Shown in pieces: positions 35,429 through 44,487 of a DNA stretch of 64,000 nucleotides. The stretch is from NCBI RefSeq assembly GCF_900115955.1, contig NZ_FOYL01000001.1, positions 558,001 to 622,000 on the forward strand, written 5' to 3'. How positions within the stretch are numbered: position 1 is the stretch's first letter; every line of letters starts with the position of its first letter. The DNA comes from Lentzea waywayandensis (GTDB taxonomy: Bacteria > Actinomycetota > Actinomycetes > Mycobacteriales > Pseudonocardiaceae). Below the pieces are notes generated by a model. The model was not told the origin of the DNA, searched no databases, and saw nothing but the letters and a program-made list of their open reading frames with translations. A program made the position numbers and the translations under genes.

Positions 35429-35716
35429 GTGGACCCGGCACTGGACGCCTTGCGCGACCGGCTGGCGGAGATCGTCGCGTCACCGCCGGACAACACCGAG
35501 GAGCTCGTGGACACGCTGAGCGGTCTCGCGAAGCTCTCGAACCAGTGGTCAGAGGCGATCCAGGCGCTGCGCGCGCCCACCCGCAGACTGGTCGGCCCGG
35601 CCGCCGCGGCCTCCGTGAGCGTCGCCGCCCGGCGCGCCGAGGAGTCGTTCATCGAGCTGGAGATCACGCTCGGTGACGCGCTGGCGGCCCAGCCCCGCGC
35701 GATCCGGCAGCCCTGA
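35429..35716 (+). CDS. Small helical hypothetical protein
   Basis: This is a 95-residue predicted alpha-helical protein (DPALDALRDRLAEIVASPPDNTEELVDTLSGLAKLSNQWSEAIQALR, then AAAASVSVAARRAEESFIELEITLGDALA). The GTG at 35429 is chosen because a GGAGG sequence lies 5 nt before it, while the upstream starts at 35390 and 35399 lack one. I do not recognise a family. High third-position GC supports that it is real. It stands alone between the repeat protein and the LytTR regulator. Confidence 0.6.
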   Translation: MDPALDALRDRLAEIVASPPDNTEELVDTLSGLAKLSNQWSEAIQALRAPTRRLVGPAAAASVSVAARRAEESFIELEITLGDALAAQPRAIRQP

Positions 35717-36025
35717 CCGGTCTTTCCGCTCTCAGGAGCAGCCGAGGTCACTGACGGTTCCCACCCCCTCACCGAGACACACCCGATCGGAGGGTTTCCG
35801 CTCCTCGTCTCCCTGGCGGATGATGCGGCCGATCGGGGTTTCAGGGCGGGAGGGGGTGCTCGTGGTGCACACGGTGCGCAACCGGACCCCCGCGGCGGGT
35901 CACCCTCCGTGAGGGGGCATGATCGCGTATCCGACGCCCACGGCTCACCAGGCGCGCGATGACCGAGCGTGGTCTAATCGCCGCCACGTGAGGATCGGCC
36001 GTACACAGTTTGGACTCGATCTCGA
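35717..36025. other. Intergenic region before the LytTR regulator
   Basis: I see no gene in these 309 nt. The region should contain the promoter of the lytTR-SSS-lytS operon. A -10-like TCTAAT lies at 35973-35978. LytTR regulators bind paired imperfect direct repeats; one possible half (ACGGTTCCC, near 35753) is visible, but not a convincing pair. Confidence 0.4.
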
Positions 36026-36928
36026 ATGACCTCAGGTCTGCCCTGCCCCATCTGCGAGGGGCCGGATCGACGTGGCAGCCTCGAGCGCTCCCTGCGGGTG
36101 CTCGCCGTTGACGACGAGGCGCCCGCGCTGGAAGACCTCACGTACCTGTTGCGCTCCGATCCGCGCATCGCTCACGTGGAAGCGGTCACCGACGCCACCA
36201 AGGCGCTCCGGGTGCTGCACCGCGCGATGGACGCCGGGCAGCCGTTGGACGCGGTGTTCCTCGACATCCGCATGCCCGGGCTGGACGGTCTCGACCTCGC
36301 CAGGGTGCTGTCGCGGTTCGCGCAGCCGCCGCCCGTCGTGTTCGTGACGGCGCACCAGCAGCCCGCGGTGGAGGCGTTCGAGCTCAAGGCGCTCGACTAC
36401 CTGCTCAAGCCCGTGCGCGCGGAACGGCTCGCCGAGTCCGTGCACCGCATCGTGCACGAGGTCTGGGACTCGAAGACCGCTGCCGAACCCACTGCCCCGG
36501 CGCCCGCGCAGCCCGCGAACTCCACGCCACCGGAGATGGGTGACGAGGTCATCCCCGTCGAGCTCGGTGGCGTCACCCGCTTCATCCGCCTCGCCGACAT
36601 CCGGTACGTGGAGGCGCACGGCGACTACGCCCGCCTGCACACCGCGACCGGCAGCGGCCTCGTGCGCGCGGCGTTGAACGGTCTCGAGGAACGCTGGCGC
36701 AGCGCGGGGTTCGTCCGCATCCACCGCAGCCATCTGGTGTCGCTCGGCCACATCGACGAGCTGCGGCTGGAGGACGGGCACCTGAGCGTCACGATCGGCG
36801 GCGCGGTGCTGCCGGTCAGCCGCCGGCACGCCCGTCACCTGCGGCAACTGCTCGTACGTCGCGCCCGGCCCACTCCCGTGCCGGGTACCGCCGGTGTCCT
36901 GCAACCGAGGAACGGGCTCGGGTCGTGA
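36026..36928 (+). CDS. LytTR-family response regulator
   Basis: This 300-residue response regulator has a receiver domain (about residues 22-145) with the acidic pocket in LAVDDEAP, the phosphorylation Asp in VFLDIRMPG and KPVR. A Pro/Ala-rich linker (152-170) leads to a C-terminal LytTR DNA-binding domain (FIRLADIRYVEAHGDYARLHTATGSGLVRAALNGLEERW, then FVRIHRSHLVSLGHIDEL). The N-terminal 23 residues contain CPICEGPD, which is unusual before a receiver and may reflect an upstream start choice. Its 3' end overlaps the next gene by 4 nt. The cognate kinase is the LytS-like protein at the end of the operon. Confidence 0.92.
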   Translation: MTSGLPCPICEGPDRRGSLERSLRVLAVDDEAPALEDLTYLLRSDPRIAHVEAVTDATKALRVLHRAMDAGQPLDAVFLDIRMPGLDGLDLARVLSRFAQPPPVVFVTAHQQPAVEAFELKALDYLLKPVRAERLAESVHRIVHEVWDSKTAAEPTAPAPAQPANSTPPEMGDEVIPVELGGVTRFIRLADIRYVEAHGDYARLHTATGSGLVRAALNGLEERWRSAGFVRIHRSHLVSLGHIDELRLEDGHLSVTIGGAVLPVSRRHARHLRQLLVRRARPTPVPGTAGVLQPRNGLGS

Positions 36929-37326
36929 CGACGCCGCCACCCCGGAGGCCGGACCCGAAGCCGACCCAGCGCGTGGTGGTGACGAGCCCGCGCACGCGGG
37001 CACCCCGTGCGCGCCGTCCGTACTCGGGCACGCGCGAGATCAACGAGCAGAGCGAGCTCGGCGCCGTCTACATGCGCACGCTGATCGGGGCGCAACGGCG
37101 GCTGGGCCTGTCGGTCTGCCTGGTGGCGTGCGGCGCGCTCGGCCTGCTGCCACTGCTGTTCGCGATCGAGCCGGAGTTCGGCAAGTTCCGGATCCTCGGG
37201 CTCGGCCTGCCGTGGTTCCTGCTGTGCGTGGCGACGTGCCCGATGCTGCTGCTGGCCGGCTGGTTCTACGTGCGGCAGGCCGAACGCAGTGAGCGCGAGT
37301 TCGCGGAGCTGGTCGAACGTCCATGA
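36925..37326 (+). CDS. DUF485-like small membrane protein of an SSS symporter
   Basis: This 133-residue protein has a basic, Pro-rich cytoplasmic N-terminus (about 1-50) and two membrane helices (LSVCLVACGALGLLPLLFAI and LPWFLLCVATCPMLLLAGWFYV). The layout and position directly before a sodium/solute symporter gene match DUF485-type small partners such as YjcH next to ActP. It overlaps both neighbours by 4 nt. A role in supporting or regulating the symporter is inferred. Confidence 0.78.
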   Translation: MTTPPPRRPDPKPTQRVVVTSPRTRAPRARRPYSGTREINEQSELGAVYMRTLIGAQRRLGLSVCLVACGALGLLPLLFAIEPEFGKFRILGLGLPWFLLCVATCPMLLLAGWFYVRQAERSEREFAELVERP

Positions 37327-39083
37327 CGAGTGGTTACGCCATCGTGGCGGTGCTGGTCGTCGCACTGGGCACGATCCTGGTCGGCACGTACGGACTGCGC
37401 GTCTCCCGCACCACGTCCGACTTCTACGTCGCCTCGCGCACGGTCTCCCCGTGGTGGAACGCCTCCGCGATCGGCGGCGAGTACCTCTCGGCGGCGTCGT
37501 TCGTCGGCATCGCCGGGCTGATCTTCGCCTACGGGCCGGACATGCTGTGGTTCCCGGTCGGCTACACCGCGGGCTACCTGGTGCTGCTGACCATGGTCGC
37601 CGCTCCCCTGCGGCGGTCCGGCGCCTACACGCTGCCGGACTTCGCCGAGGCCCGCTTCCGTTCCCGCGGCGTGCGCGCGGTCGCGTCGATCCTGGCGCTG
37701 GCGATCGGCTGGCTGTACCTGTTGCCGCAGCTGGAAGGCGCCGGCCTGACGCTGAACACGGTGACGGGCGCGCCGGACTGGTTGGGCGCGCTGGTGGTCA
37801 CGGTGGTCGTGACGGCGAACGTGATGTCCGGCGGGATGCGGTCGATCACGTTCGTGCAGGCGTTCCAGTACTGGCTCAAGCTCACCGCGATCACCGTGCC
37901 GATCGTGTTCCTGATCGTCGTCTGGCAGGCGCACGGCGCCGACTCGCTGACCAAGCCCGAGTACCCGGCGTTCCGGCAGGACACCGAGGTCGCGTTCCAG
38001 CGCCCGACCACGATCCACGCCGAGAAGGCCCTCTTCATCAAGGGCACCGGCGAGGTCGACGGCGTGCGCATCGAGAACACCGGCATCGTGCTGACCGACG
38101 GCTACCACCGCATCGGGCAGGGCTCGGAGTTCACGTTCCCCAAGGACGCGCCGGTCCCGCATCTGTCCACAATGGCGCACAACACCAACGAGATGTGGTC
38201 GCTGCCGATGTCGAGCGGCCAGGACTTCCCGTTGTACGGGGCCTATTCGCTCATCATCGCGACGTTCCTGGGCACCATGGGCCTGCCGCACGTGATCGTG
38301 CGCTTCTACACCAACCCGAACGGGACCGCCGCGCGCCGCACGACGTTGATCGTGCTCGGCCTGCTGTCCGTCTTCTACCTGATGCCGCCGATGTACGGGG
38401 CGCTCGGCCGCCTCTACACCCCCGAACTGCTGATGACCGGCCAGACCGACGCCGTGGTGCTGGTGCTGCCGACGCGGATGATCGACGGCATCGGCGGCGA
38501 ACTGCTCGGCGCCCTGGTGGCGGGCGGCGCTTTCGCGGCGTTCCTCTCCACCTCGTCGGGGCTGGTGGTATCGCTGGCGGGTGTGCTCTCGCAGGACGTG
38601 CTGCGCCTGGGCGGCGTGCGCGGCTTCCGGATCTCCACGGTGCTCGCGGGCCTCGTGCCGCTGGCGATGACGTTCGTGTCGACCGGCATGCCCGTGGCGG
38701 ACATGGTCGGCCTCGCGTTCGCCGTCGCCGCGTCCTCGTTGTGCCCCTTGCTGATGCTGGGGATCTGGTCGAGTCGCATCACGACGGTCGGCGCCATCGC
38801 CGGCATGCTCGCGGGCGGCGTGCCCGCTCTGACCGCGGGCCTCGTCACGATGTTCGCCGACACCGGCGACGCCTGGTACGAGATCCTGCTCTCCCGCCCC
38901 GCCGCGTGGACGGTCCCGCTCGGCTTCACGGTCATGTACGTCGTCTCCCTGCTCACCCAACGGCACGTTCCGGCGGGGGTGCAGCGCACGATGGTCAAGC
39001 TCCACGCGCCCGAGAACCTCGGGCTGGACAGCTCAAGCTCCCACTCGGGCCCGGCCTCGGGCGACGAGCGAAGCCAGGGGTGA
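37323..39083 (+). CDS. Sodium/solute symporter (SSS family, ActP-like)
   Basis: This 586-residue protein has about 13 membrane helices. SSS features are TTSDFYVASRTVSPWWNASAIGGEYLSAASFVGIAGL near the N-terminus, GGMRSITFVQAFQYWLK and SLAGVLSQDVLR. It resembles acetate/short-chain monocarboxylate permeases of the ActP type. A long extramembrane loop of about 110 residues (approximately 215-320) lies between helices, which also occurs in ActP-like actinobacterial members. The operon with a LytTR regulator and LytS kinase suggests that its substrate or a related carboxylate is sensed by the kinase. Confidence 0.93.
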   Translation: MTSGYAIVAVLVVALGTILVGTYGLRVSRTTSDFYVASRTVSPWWNASAIGGEYLSAASFVGIAGLIFAYGPDMLWFPVGYTAGYLVLLTMVAAPLRRSGAYTLPDFAEARFRSRGVRAVASILALAIGWLYLLPQLEGAGLTLNTVTGAPDWLGALVVTVVVTANVMSGGMRSITFVQAFQYWLKLTAITVPIVFLIVVWQAHGADSLTKPEYPAFRQDTEVAFQRPTTIHAEKALFIKGTGEVDGVRIENTGIVLTDGYHRIGQGSEFTFPKDAPVPHLSTMAHNTNEMWSLPMSSGQDFPLYGAYSLIIATFLGTMGLPHVIVRFYTNPNGTAARRTTLIVLGLLSVFYLMPPMYGALGRLYTPELLMTGQTDAVVLVLPTRMIDGIGGELLGALVAGGAFAAFLSTSSGLVVSLAGVLSQDVLRLGGVRGFRISTVLAGLVPLAMTFVSTGMPVADMVGLAFAVAASSLCPLLMLGIWSSRITTVGAIAGMLAGGVPALTAGLVTMFADTGDAWYEILLSRPAAWTVPLGFTVMYVVSLLTQRHVPAGVQRTMVKLHAPENLGLDSSSSHSGPASGDERSQG

Positions 39084-39089
39084 TGTGAA

Positions 39090-40265
39090 ATGCAGGACTT
39101 CCTCACCGCCGCCGCGATCCTGATCGTCGGCGGAGCGGCCGTCCTCGTCCTGTGGCGAGGCACGCGCAACAAGCAGTCGCTCTCGACCGAGGCCCAGCGC
39201 GTCACCTACGAAACCCTCCACACGGCCTGGTCCGCCGCTCCCCCGCTGCGCGCCGGGCTGGTCCCCGACGCGGCGAAGAAGTCCGCCCGGCACCTGCGCA
39301 CGTTGCTGGACACCCCTGCTCTCGCCCTGACCGACGAGACGGAGGTCGTCGCCTGGGAAGGCGTCTCCGACCACCACGCGGCCGAGGCCATGGCCCAGGC
39401 CGAGGACGTCTTCCTGACCGGCCGCACCCAGGCGTTCGACATCGGCTGCACCGAACCGAACTGCCCGATCAACTGCGCGGTCGTGGCCCCGCTGACCGTC
39501 GAGGGCCGCGTCGTCGGCACCCTGGCCGCCTACTCCCGGGAAGCCTCCGCCGGACTCGTGCGCGCGACGAACCAGGTGGCCCGCTGGGCGGCAGGCCAGC
39601 TGGAGCTGGCCGAGCTGGACCGCTCCCGCACCCGCCTGGTGGAGGCCGAGGTGCGGGCCCTGCGCGCGCAGATCTCGCCGCACTTCATCTACAACTCGTT
39701 GTCCGCCATCGCCTCCTACGTCCGCACGAACCCGGAGCGCGCCCGGACCCTGCTCCTCGACTTCGCGGACTTCACCCGTTACTCGTTCCGCCGGCACGGT
39801 GACTTCACGACCCTGGCGGAGGAGCTGCGGTCGATCGACCAGTACCTGGCCCTGGAACGGGCGCGCTTCGGCGAACGCCTGAAGGTCACCCTGCAGGTGG
39901 CGCCCGAGGTGCTGCCGGTGACCGTGCCGTTCCTGTGCCTGCAGCCGCTGGTGGAGAACGCCGTCCGGCACGGCATGGAGGGCAAGGTCGAGCCGGGCCA
40001 CATCCAGATCTACGCGAACGACGGCGGCGCCGAAGCCCACATCACCATCGAGGACGACGGCATCGGCATGGACCCCGAGAAGCTGCGCCGCACCCTGGCC
40101 GGGCAGGTGGACGAGTCGGCCGGCATCGGGCTCGGCAACATCGACGAACGCCTGCGGCGGGTCTACGGGGACGAGTACGGGCTGGTCGTCGAGACCGCGT
40201 GCGGGCTGGGCACGAAGATCACCGTGCGGGTGCCGAAGTACCAGGCGGGGATCAACGGCATGTGA
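39090..40265 (+). CDS. LytS/YehU-type sensor histidine kinase
   Basis: This 391-residue protein has a single N-terminal membrane helix (about 4-22), a GAF-like middle part (approximately 50-170) and a LytS-type His_kinase domain. The phosphoacceptor motif is QISPHFIYNSLSAIASYV and the LytS-specific ERARFGERLKV follows, then the ATPase domain (PLVENAVRHGMEG, DDGIGM, GIGLGNIDERL). The middle part contains CTEPNCPINCAV, a cysteine-rich segment that might bind metal or sense redox state. It partners with the LytTR regulator at the operon start. The start lies 7 nt behind the symporter stop. Confidence 0.92.
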   Translation: MQDFLTAAAILIVGGAAVLVLWRGTRNKQSLSTEAQRVTYETLHTAWSAAPPLRAGLVPDAAKKSARHLRTLLDTPALALTDETEVVAWEGVSDHHAAEAMAQAEDVFLTGRTQAFDIGCTEPNCPINCAVVAPLTVEGRVVGTLAAYSREASAGLVRATNQVARWAAGQLELAELDRSRTRLVEAEVRALRAQISPHFIYNSLSAIASYVRTNPERARTLLLDFADFTRYSFRRHGDFTTLAEELRSIDQYLALERARFGERLKVTLQVAPEVLPVTVPFLCLQPLVENAVRHGMEGKVEPGHIQIYANDGGAEAHITIEDDGIGMDPEKLRRTLAGQVDESAGIGLGNIDERLRRVYGDEYGLVVETACGLGTKITVRVPKYQAGINGM

Positions 40266-40266
40266 G

Positions 40267-40367
40267 CCGCTCATCCTGCGATGAGCGGTCATCGGCACGA
40301 TGAACGGTCGTTGACCGGCGAGGCGCACGAAAACGCCGGAGCCACCCTGTTCAGGGTGACTCCGGCG
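40267..40367. terminator. Two tandem hairpins closing the lytTR-SSS-lytS operon
   Basis: Directly behind the kinase stop, CCGCTCATC (40267-40275) pairs with GATGAGCGG (40280-40288) over a 4-nt loop. Further down, 40334-40367 forms a second stem of 8 plus 7 pairs with one mismatch (CGCCGGAG, CACCCTG, TT loop, CAGGGTG, CTCCGGCG). The second also sits 17 nt after the convergent transposase-domain gene and can serve both directions. Confidence 0.75.
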
Positions 40368-40384
40368 AAGCTCAGGACCAGCGG

Positions 40385-41176
40385 TCAGCTGGCGGCCTTC
40401 GCGGCACGGCGGTCCGCCGCGTCCAGCACCGCGCGAATCCAGTCGATCTCGTCGGTCCCGCACGCGCCCTCAGCCGCGGCGCGGCGAAGCCGGACCCACA
40501 GCCCCAGGTCGGTCCACTCCTGGAACCGGCGGTGCACGGTGGGAACGGTCACGCCGAACGAGGCCGGCAGGTGCCGCCAGGCGCATCCGGACGACAGCAC
40601 GAACACGATCGCGGTGAACACCGAACGGCTGCACACGCGGCCGCGGCCGCCGCCCTGACGGCGGACCTTGGCCGGCGGGATGAGCGGTTCGACGACGGCC
40701 CAGAGGTTGGCCGACACGAGACGGGCGGAGAGCTGGTCGATGACGTCACCGCGGCCGGACTCCAGGCCGGACTCGGGCCAGGCGGACGTGCGCATCCACG
40801 AGTCGGGGCGCTGCGCGACGTCGGCGGGGCGCTGGTCCTGGCGGGCGGACTCGGCGCGCTGACGGGAGCGGAGCAGGGTGGCCAGGGCGGTGTCCTCGGC
40901 CGTGGTGCGGCGCTGGGGGACGGCGTAGGCCTGGTGCTGCTGGGCGTGGCGGGCGATCTCGGCGCCGACCGTGCGGCGGAACGACGGGTTCGCCGCGAGG
41001 CGCGGGTCCACCGGCTGGCCGTAGCGGGCCGGGACCTGGCTCACCGCCGCCTGGCGCGGCGGGATCTGGCCCGCGGGCGTCTGGCGTGGGGGGACTGGTC
41101 GCCCTGGCACCTGACGGGGCGGGACCTGGCGCGCGAGTCGCGGGTCCGGGGTGCGAGCGAACTGTGAGTCGGTCAT
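40385..41176 (-). CDS. Transposase-domain protein (DUF4096-like), probably domesticated
   Basis: This 263-residue protein has a Pro/Arg/Gln-rich N-terminus (1-65) with repeated RQVPPRQ-type units and two copies of DPRLA. A low-complexity helical part follows (66-148). A C-terminal region (150-235) matches the N-terminal DUF4096 domain of IS5-type transposases (ANLWAVVEPLIPPAKVRRQGGGRGR, then GCAWRHLPASFGVTVPTVHRRFQEW). The catalytic DDE half of the transposase is absent and no terminal inverted repeats are visible, so this is not a mobile element. It could be a host DNA-binding protein derived from a transposase. It stands alone and divergent from the phosphoesterase gene. Confidence 0.78.
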   Translation of the reverse strand: MTDSQFARTPDPRLARQVPPRQVPGRPVPPRQTPAGQIPPRQAAVSQVPARYGQPVDPRLAANPSFRRTVGAEIARHAQQHQAYAVPQRRTTAEDTALATLLRSRQRAESARQDQRPADVAQRPDSWMRTSAWPESGLESGRGDVIDQLSARLVSANLWAVVEPLIPPAKVRRQGGGRGRVCSRSVFTAIVFVLSSGCAWRHLPASFGVTVPTVHRRFQEWTDLGLWVRLRRAAAEGACGTDEIDWIRAVLDAADRRAAKAAS

Positions 41177-41428
41177 GGGGTCCTCCGCCAGGACTTTTCC
41201 GTCAGGTGACAGCGCTCACAGTAGGAAGGCGGCCAGAAAACAGGTAAGTACGTAGGCCATAAAAGGCGATGAACGGGCGTGCGGCGGCGATACACGGCTT
41301 GCCCTGTTGAGACGAGTGGCGCACTGTCTGCGACGAACGGATAACCGGTCGTGGTACCGCTCTCACGATCGAGTGGCCCATCGAGAGGTAATGATCCGGT
41401 CGTTGACGCCACAGATAACGTTCGAACT

Positions 41429-42247
41429 GTGAAGCTCTTGGCCACCAGCGACCTGCACGTCTCCTACCAGGACAACCGTGATGTCGTGGAGACGATCGCC
41501 TCAGCGGACGAGACCGACTGGCTGATCATCGCCGGGGACATCGGCGAGAAGTTCGCCGACATCGAGTGGACGCTCGCCACCCTCCGGCCGAAGTTCGCGA
41601 AGCTGATCTGGTCGCCGGGCAACCACGAGCTCTGGACCACCAAGGACGACCCCAACCAGGCCCGCGGCGAGATGCGCTACAAGCAGCTCGTGGAGCTGTG
41701 CCGCGGGCTCGACGTCGTCACTCCGGAAGACCCGTACGTCACGTTCGACGGCGCCAAGGGTCCGGTCACCGTCTGTCCACTTTTCCTCGGCTACGACTAC
41801 TCCTTTCGGCCCCATGGCGCCACGGACGTGAAGTCGGCCCTCGCCATCGCGCACGAGGCGGGAGTGGTCTGCACGGACGAGTACTTCCTGCACCCCGACC
41901 CGTACCCGTCCCGCGAGGCGTGGTGCCAGGCGCGCGTGCGGGAGACGGAGGAGCGGCTCGCGCAGATCCAGGGCCCGACCGTGCTGATCAACCACTACCC
42001 GCTCGTCCGCGACCCCACGTTCGTGCTGCGCTACCCCGAGTTCGCGCTCTGGTGCGGCACGACGCTGACCGCCGACTGGCACAAGCGGTTCAACGTGGTC
42101 GAGATGGTCTACGGCCACCTGCACATCCCCCGCACGACGCACTACGACGGCGTGCGCTTCGACGAGGTCTCGCTCGGCTACCCGCGCGAGTGGAAACCAC
42201 GCGGCACCACCCAGGTGAAGCTGCACGACGTGCTTCGGGAGTCATGA
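41429..42247 (+). CDS. Metallophosphoesterase
   Basis: This 272-residue calcineurin-like phosphoesterase has the five blocks of a dinuclear metal site: LLATSDLHVSY, IIAGDIGEKF, WSPGNHELW, LINHYPLV and VYGHLHIPRT. The substrate is unknown. It overlaps the following phosphopantetheinyl transferase gene by 4 nt, a pairing seen in other actinobacteria, and may hydrolyse a phosphodiester linked to carrier-protein metabolism. The GTG at 41429 starts the protein directly before the first metal motif; an upstream in-frame GTG at 41351 would add 26 unrelated residues. Confidence 0.9.
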   Translation: MKLLATSDLHVSYQDNRDVVETIASADETDWLIIAGDIGEKFADIEWTLATLRPKFAKLIWSPGNHELWTTKDDPNQARGEMRYKQLVELCRGLDVVTPEDPYVTFDGAKGPVTVCPLFLGYDYSFRPHGATDVKSALAIAHEAGVVCTDEYFLHPDPYPSREAWCQARVRETEERLAQIQGPTVLINHYPLVRDPTFVLRYPEFALWCGTTLTADWHKRFNVVEMVYGHLHIPRTTHYDGVRFDEVSLGYPREWKPRGTTQVKLHDVLRES

Positions 42248-42894
42248 CAGTGCTGGAGCAGGTTCTGCCCCCGCCCATCGCGGCGGTGGAGCGGTACGAC
42301 GACGAACAGCCGGCCGACCTCTTCCCCGAGGAGGAGGCACTGCTGGGCAACGCCGTGCCCAAGCGCCGGTTCGAGTTCGGCACGGTCCGCGCGTGCGCCC
42401 GCGAGGCGATGCGGCGACTCGACGTCGAGCCCGCCGCGATCCTGCCGGGCCCGAAGCGCGAACCGCTGTGGCCGGCCGGGATCGTCGGCAGCCTGACGCA
42501 CTGCGCCGGGTACCGGGCCGCGGCGCTGGCCCGCGAGAGCGACTTCCAGACGATCGGCATCGACGCCGAACCGCACAAGCCCGCGCCGGACGGCGTGCTG
42601 GGCGCGATCGCGATCCCGGCCGAGCTGCGCCGGATGCCGGGACTGAAGGTCGACGACCCGAAGATCTGCTGGGACCGGCTGCTGTTCAGCGCCAAGGAGA
42701 GCACCTACAAGGCCTGGTATCCGGTCACCCGGCGCTGGCTCGGGTTCGAGGACGCGGACATCACGCTCAACGCCGACGGCACGTTCCACTCGCGCATCCT
42801 GCTGCCCGACACCCCGGTCGCCGGGTTCGACGGCCGCTGGCTGGTGCAGGGCGACCTCCTGCTCACCGTCATCGCCGTGCCCGCGCGCGGGTAA
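42244..42894 (+). CDS. 4'-phosphopantetheinyl transferase (Sfp/EntD-like)
   Basis: This enzyme transfers 4'-phosphopantetheine from CoA to acyl- or peptidyl-carrier proteins and so activates polyketide and non-ribosomal peptide synthetases. The 216-residue protein shows IVGSLTHCAGYRAAAL, the metal-binding GIDAEPHKP and the FSAKESTYKAW motif of the EntD type. The ATG overlaps the phosphoesterase stop (ATGA). It is the only carrier-protein-activating enzyme in the window and could serve synthetases encoded elsewhere, including siderophore ones. Confidence 0.95.
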   Translation: MTVLEQVLPPPIAAVERYDDEQPADLFPEEEALLGNAVPKRRFEFGTVRACAREAMRRLDVEPAAILPGPKREPLWPAGIVGSLTHCAGYRAAALARESDFQTIGIDAEPHKPAPDGVLGAIAIPAELRRMPGLKVDDPKICWDRLLFSAKESTYKAWYPVTRRWLGFEDADITLNADGTFHSRILLPDTPVAGFDGRWLVQGDLLLTVIAVPARG

Positions 42895-43006
42895 GTGGCC
42901 GTTCCGGGGGCCTGTCCCGTTGTTCCGGAACAAGACACACGAGTGTCGGATTGATCAACCATGGTGCACAGTGGTGGGGTGAACCCTCGACCGCCGGGAG
43001 GCCACC

Positions 43007-44485
43007 ATGGGCGAGGACGTCGCGAAGCACGAGTTCACGCGCGAGGACCGCACGCGGTACCGCACCAAGGTGCGGCGTTGCCTCGACGTGTTCGCACGGA
43101 TGCTGCGTGAAGCGCGCTTCGACTTCGAAAGGCCGATGACCGGCCTGGAGATCGAGATCAACCTCATCGACGAGAACTGCGATCCGGCGATGAAGAACCA
43201 CGAGGCCCTGGACGTCATCGACGACCCGGACTTCGTGACCGAGCTGGGCCAGTGGAACATCGAGATCAACGTGGCCCCGCGCCGGCTCGCGGGCGGCGGC
43301 ATCACGTCGTTCGAGGAGACCGTCCGCCGCAGCCTGAACTCCGCCGAGGAGAAGGCCCGCGCGGTCGGCGCGCACATGGTCATCAACGGCATCCTGCCGA
43401 CCCTGCGCACCAAGGACATCTCCCCCGAGCTGCTCTCCGGCAACCCGCGCTACGCGTTGCTCAACGAGCAGGTGCTGGCCGCGCGGGGCGAGGACCTCCA
43501 GATCTCCATCGACGGCGTCGAGCGGCTGCACCTCACGGCCAGCTCGATCGTCCCCGAGGCCGCCTGCACGAGCACGCAGCTGCACCTCCAGGTGTCGCCG
43601 GAGCAGTTCCCCGCCTACTGGAACGCCGCCCAGGCCATCGCGGGCGTGCAGGTCGCGGTCGGCGCCAACTCGCCGTTCTTCCTCGGCAAGGAGCTGTGGC
43701 GCGAGACCCGCATCGCGCTGTTCCAGCAGGCCACCGACACCCGCGGCGACGAGCTCAAGGCCCAGGGCGTGCGGCCGCGCGTGTGGTTCGGCGAGCGGTG
43801 GATCAACTCGATCTTCGACCTGTTCGAGGAGAACGTCCGCTACTTCCCCGCGTTGCTGCCGATCTGCGACGACGAGGACCCGCTGGCCGTGCTCGACAAG
43901 GGCGACACGCCCACCCTGAGCGAGCTGAAGCTGCACAACGGCACCATCTACCGCTGGAACCGGCCCGTGTACGACGTGGTCCGCGACCGTCCGCACCTGC
44001 GCGTCGAGAACCGCGTCCTGCCGGCCGGGCCGACCGTCGTGGACACCCTGGCCAACGCCGCGCTGTACTTCGGTCTGGTGCGCGCCCTGGCCGAGGACGA
44101 ACGTCCACTGTGGTCGCAGATGAGCTTCCAGGCGGCGGAGGAGAACTTCAACGCCGCCTCGCGCAACGGCATGGACGCGCAGATGTACTGGCCCGGCGTC
44201 GGCACCGTGCCGGTGGTCGAGCTGGTGCTGCGCCGGTTGTTGCCGCTCGCGCACGAGGGACTGATCCGGTGGGGCGTCGACTCGGCCGAGCGCGACCGTT
44301 TACTGGGCGTCATCGAGCAGCGGTGCCTGAGTGGCGTGAACGGGGCGACCTGGCAGGCCCGGGAGTTCCACCGGCACTACGACCACACGCACATGGACCG
44401 GTCGGACGCGCTGCGCACGATGCTCCGGACCTACGTGGACCTGATGCACGCCAACGAACCTGTGCACACCTGGCCGTTGACGTAG
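43007..44485 (+). CDS. Glutamate-cysteine ligase-like protein (GCS2 family)
   Basis: This 492-residue protein belongs to the carboxylate-amine ligase/GCS2 group: MTGLEIEINLID, ELGQWNIEINVAPR, GINGILPTLR-like MVINGILPTLRTKD, HLTASSIVPEAACTSTQLHLQV, RVENRVLPAGPTVVD. Family members join glutamate or another acid to an amine with ATP, but actinobacteria use mycothiol rather than glutathione, so the actual product is unknown. The ATG at 43007 is preceded by a GGGAGG sequence. A strong hairpin directly behind the stop terminates transcription. Confidence 0.85.
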   Translation: MGEDVAKHEFTREDRTRYRTKVRRCLDVFARMLREARFDFERPMTGLEIEINLIDENCDPAMKNHEALDVIDDPDFVTELGQWNIEINVAPRRLAGGGITSFEETVRRSLNSAEEKARAVGAHMVINGILPTLRTKDISPELLSGNPRYALLNEQVLAARGEDLQISIDGVERLHLTASSIVPEAACTSTQLHLQVSPEQFPAYWNAAQAIAGVQVAVGANSPFFLGKELWRETRIALFQQATDTRGDELKAQGVRPRVWFGERWINSIFDLFEENVRYFPALLPICDDEDPLAVLDKGDTPTLSELKLHNGTIYRWNRPVYDVVRDRPHLRVENRVLPAGPTVVDTLANAALYFGLVRALAEDERPLWSQMSFQAAEENFNAASRNGMDAQMYWPGVGTVPVVELVLRRLLPLAHEGLIRWGVDSAERDRLLGVIEQRCLSGVNGATWQAREFHRHYDHTHMDRSDALRTMLRTYVDLMHANEPVHTWPLT

Positions 44486-44487
44486 AA

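Noticed and set aside
41000..41150. Short repeats in the DNA at the start of the transposase-domain gene, considered as a CRISPR array.
   Set aside because: The repeats encode Pro/Arg/Gln units in frame, have no uniform spacers, and no cas genes are near.
40385..41176. A complete IS5-type insertion sequence.
   Set aside because: There are no terminal inverted repeats, no target duplication and no DDE domain; only the N-terminal transposase domain is present.
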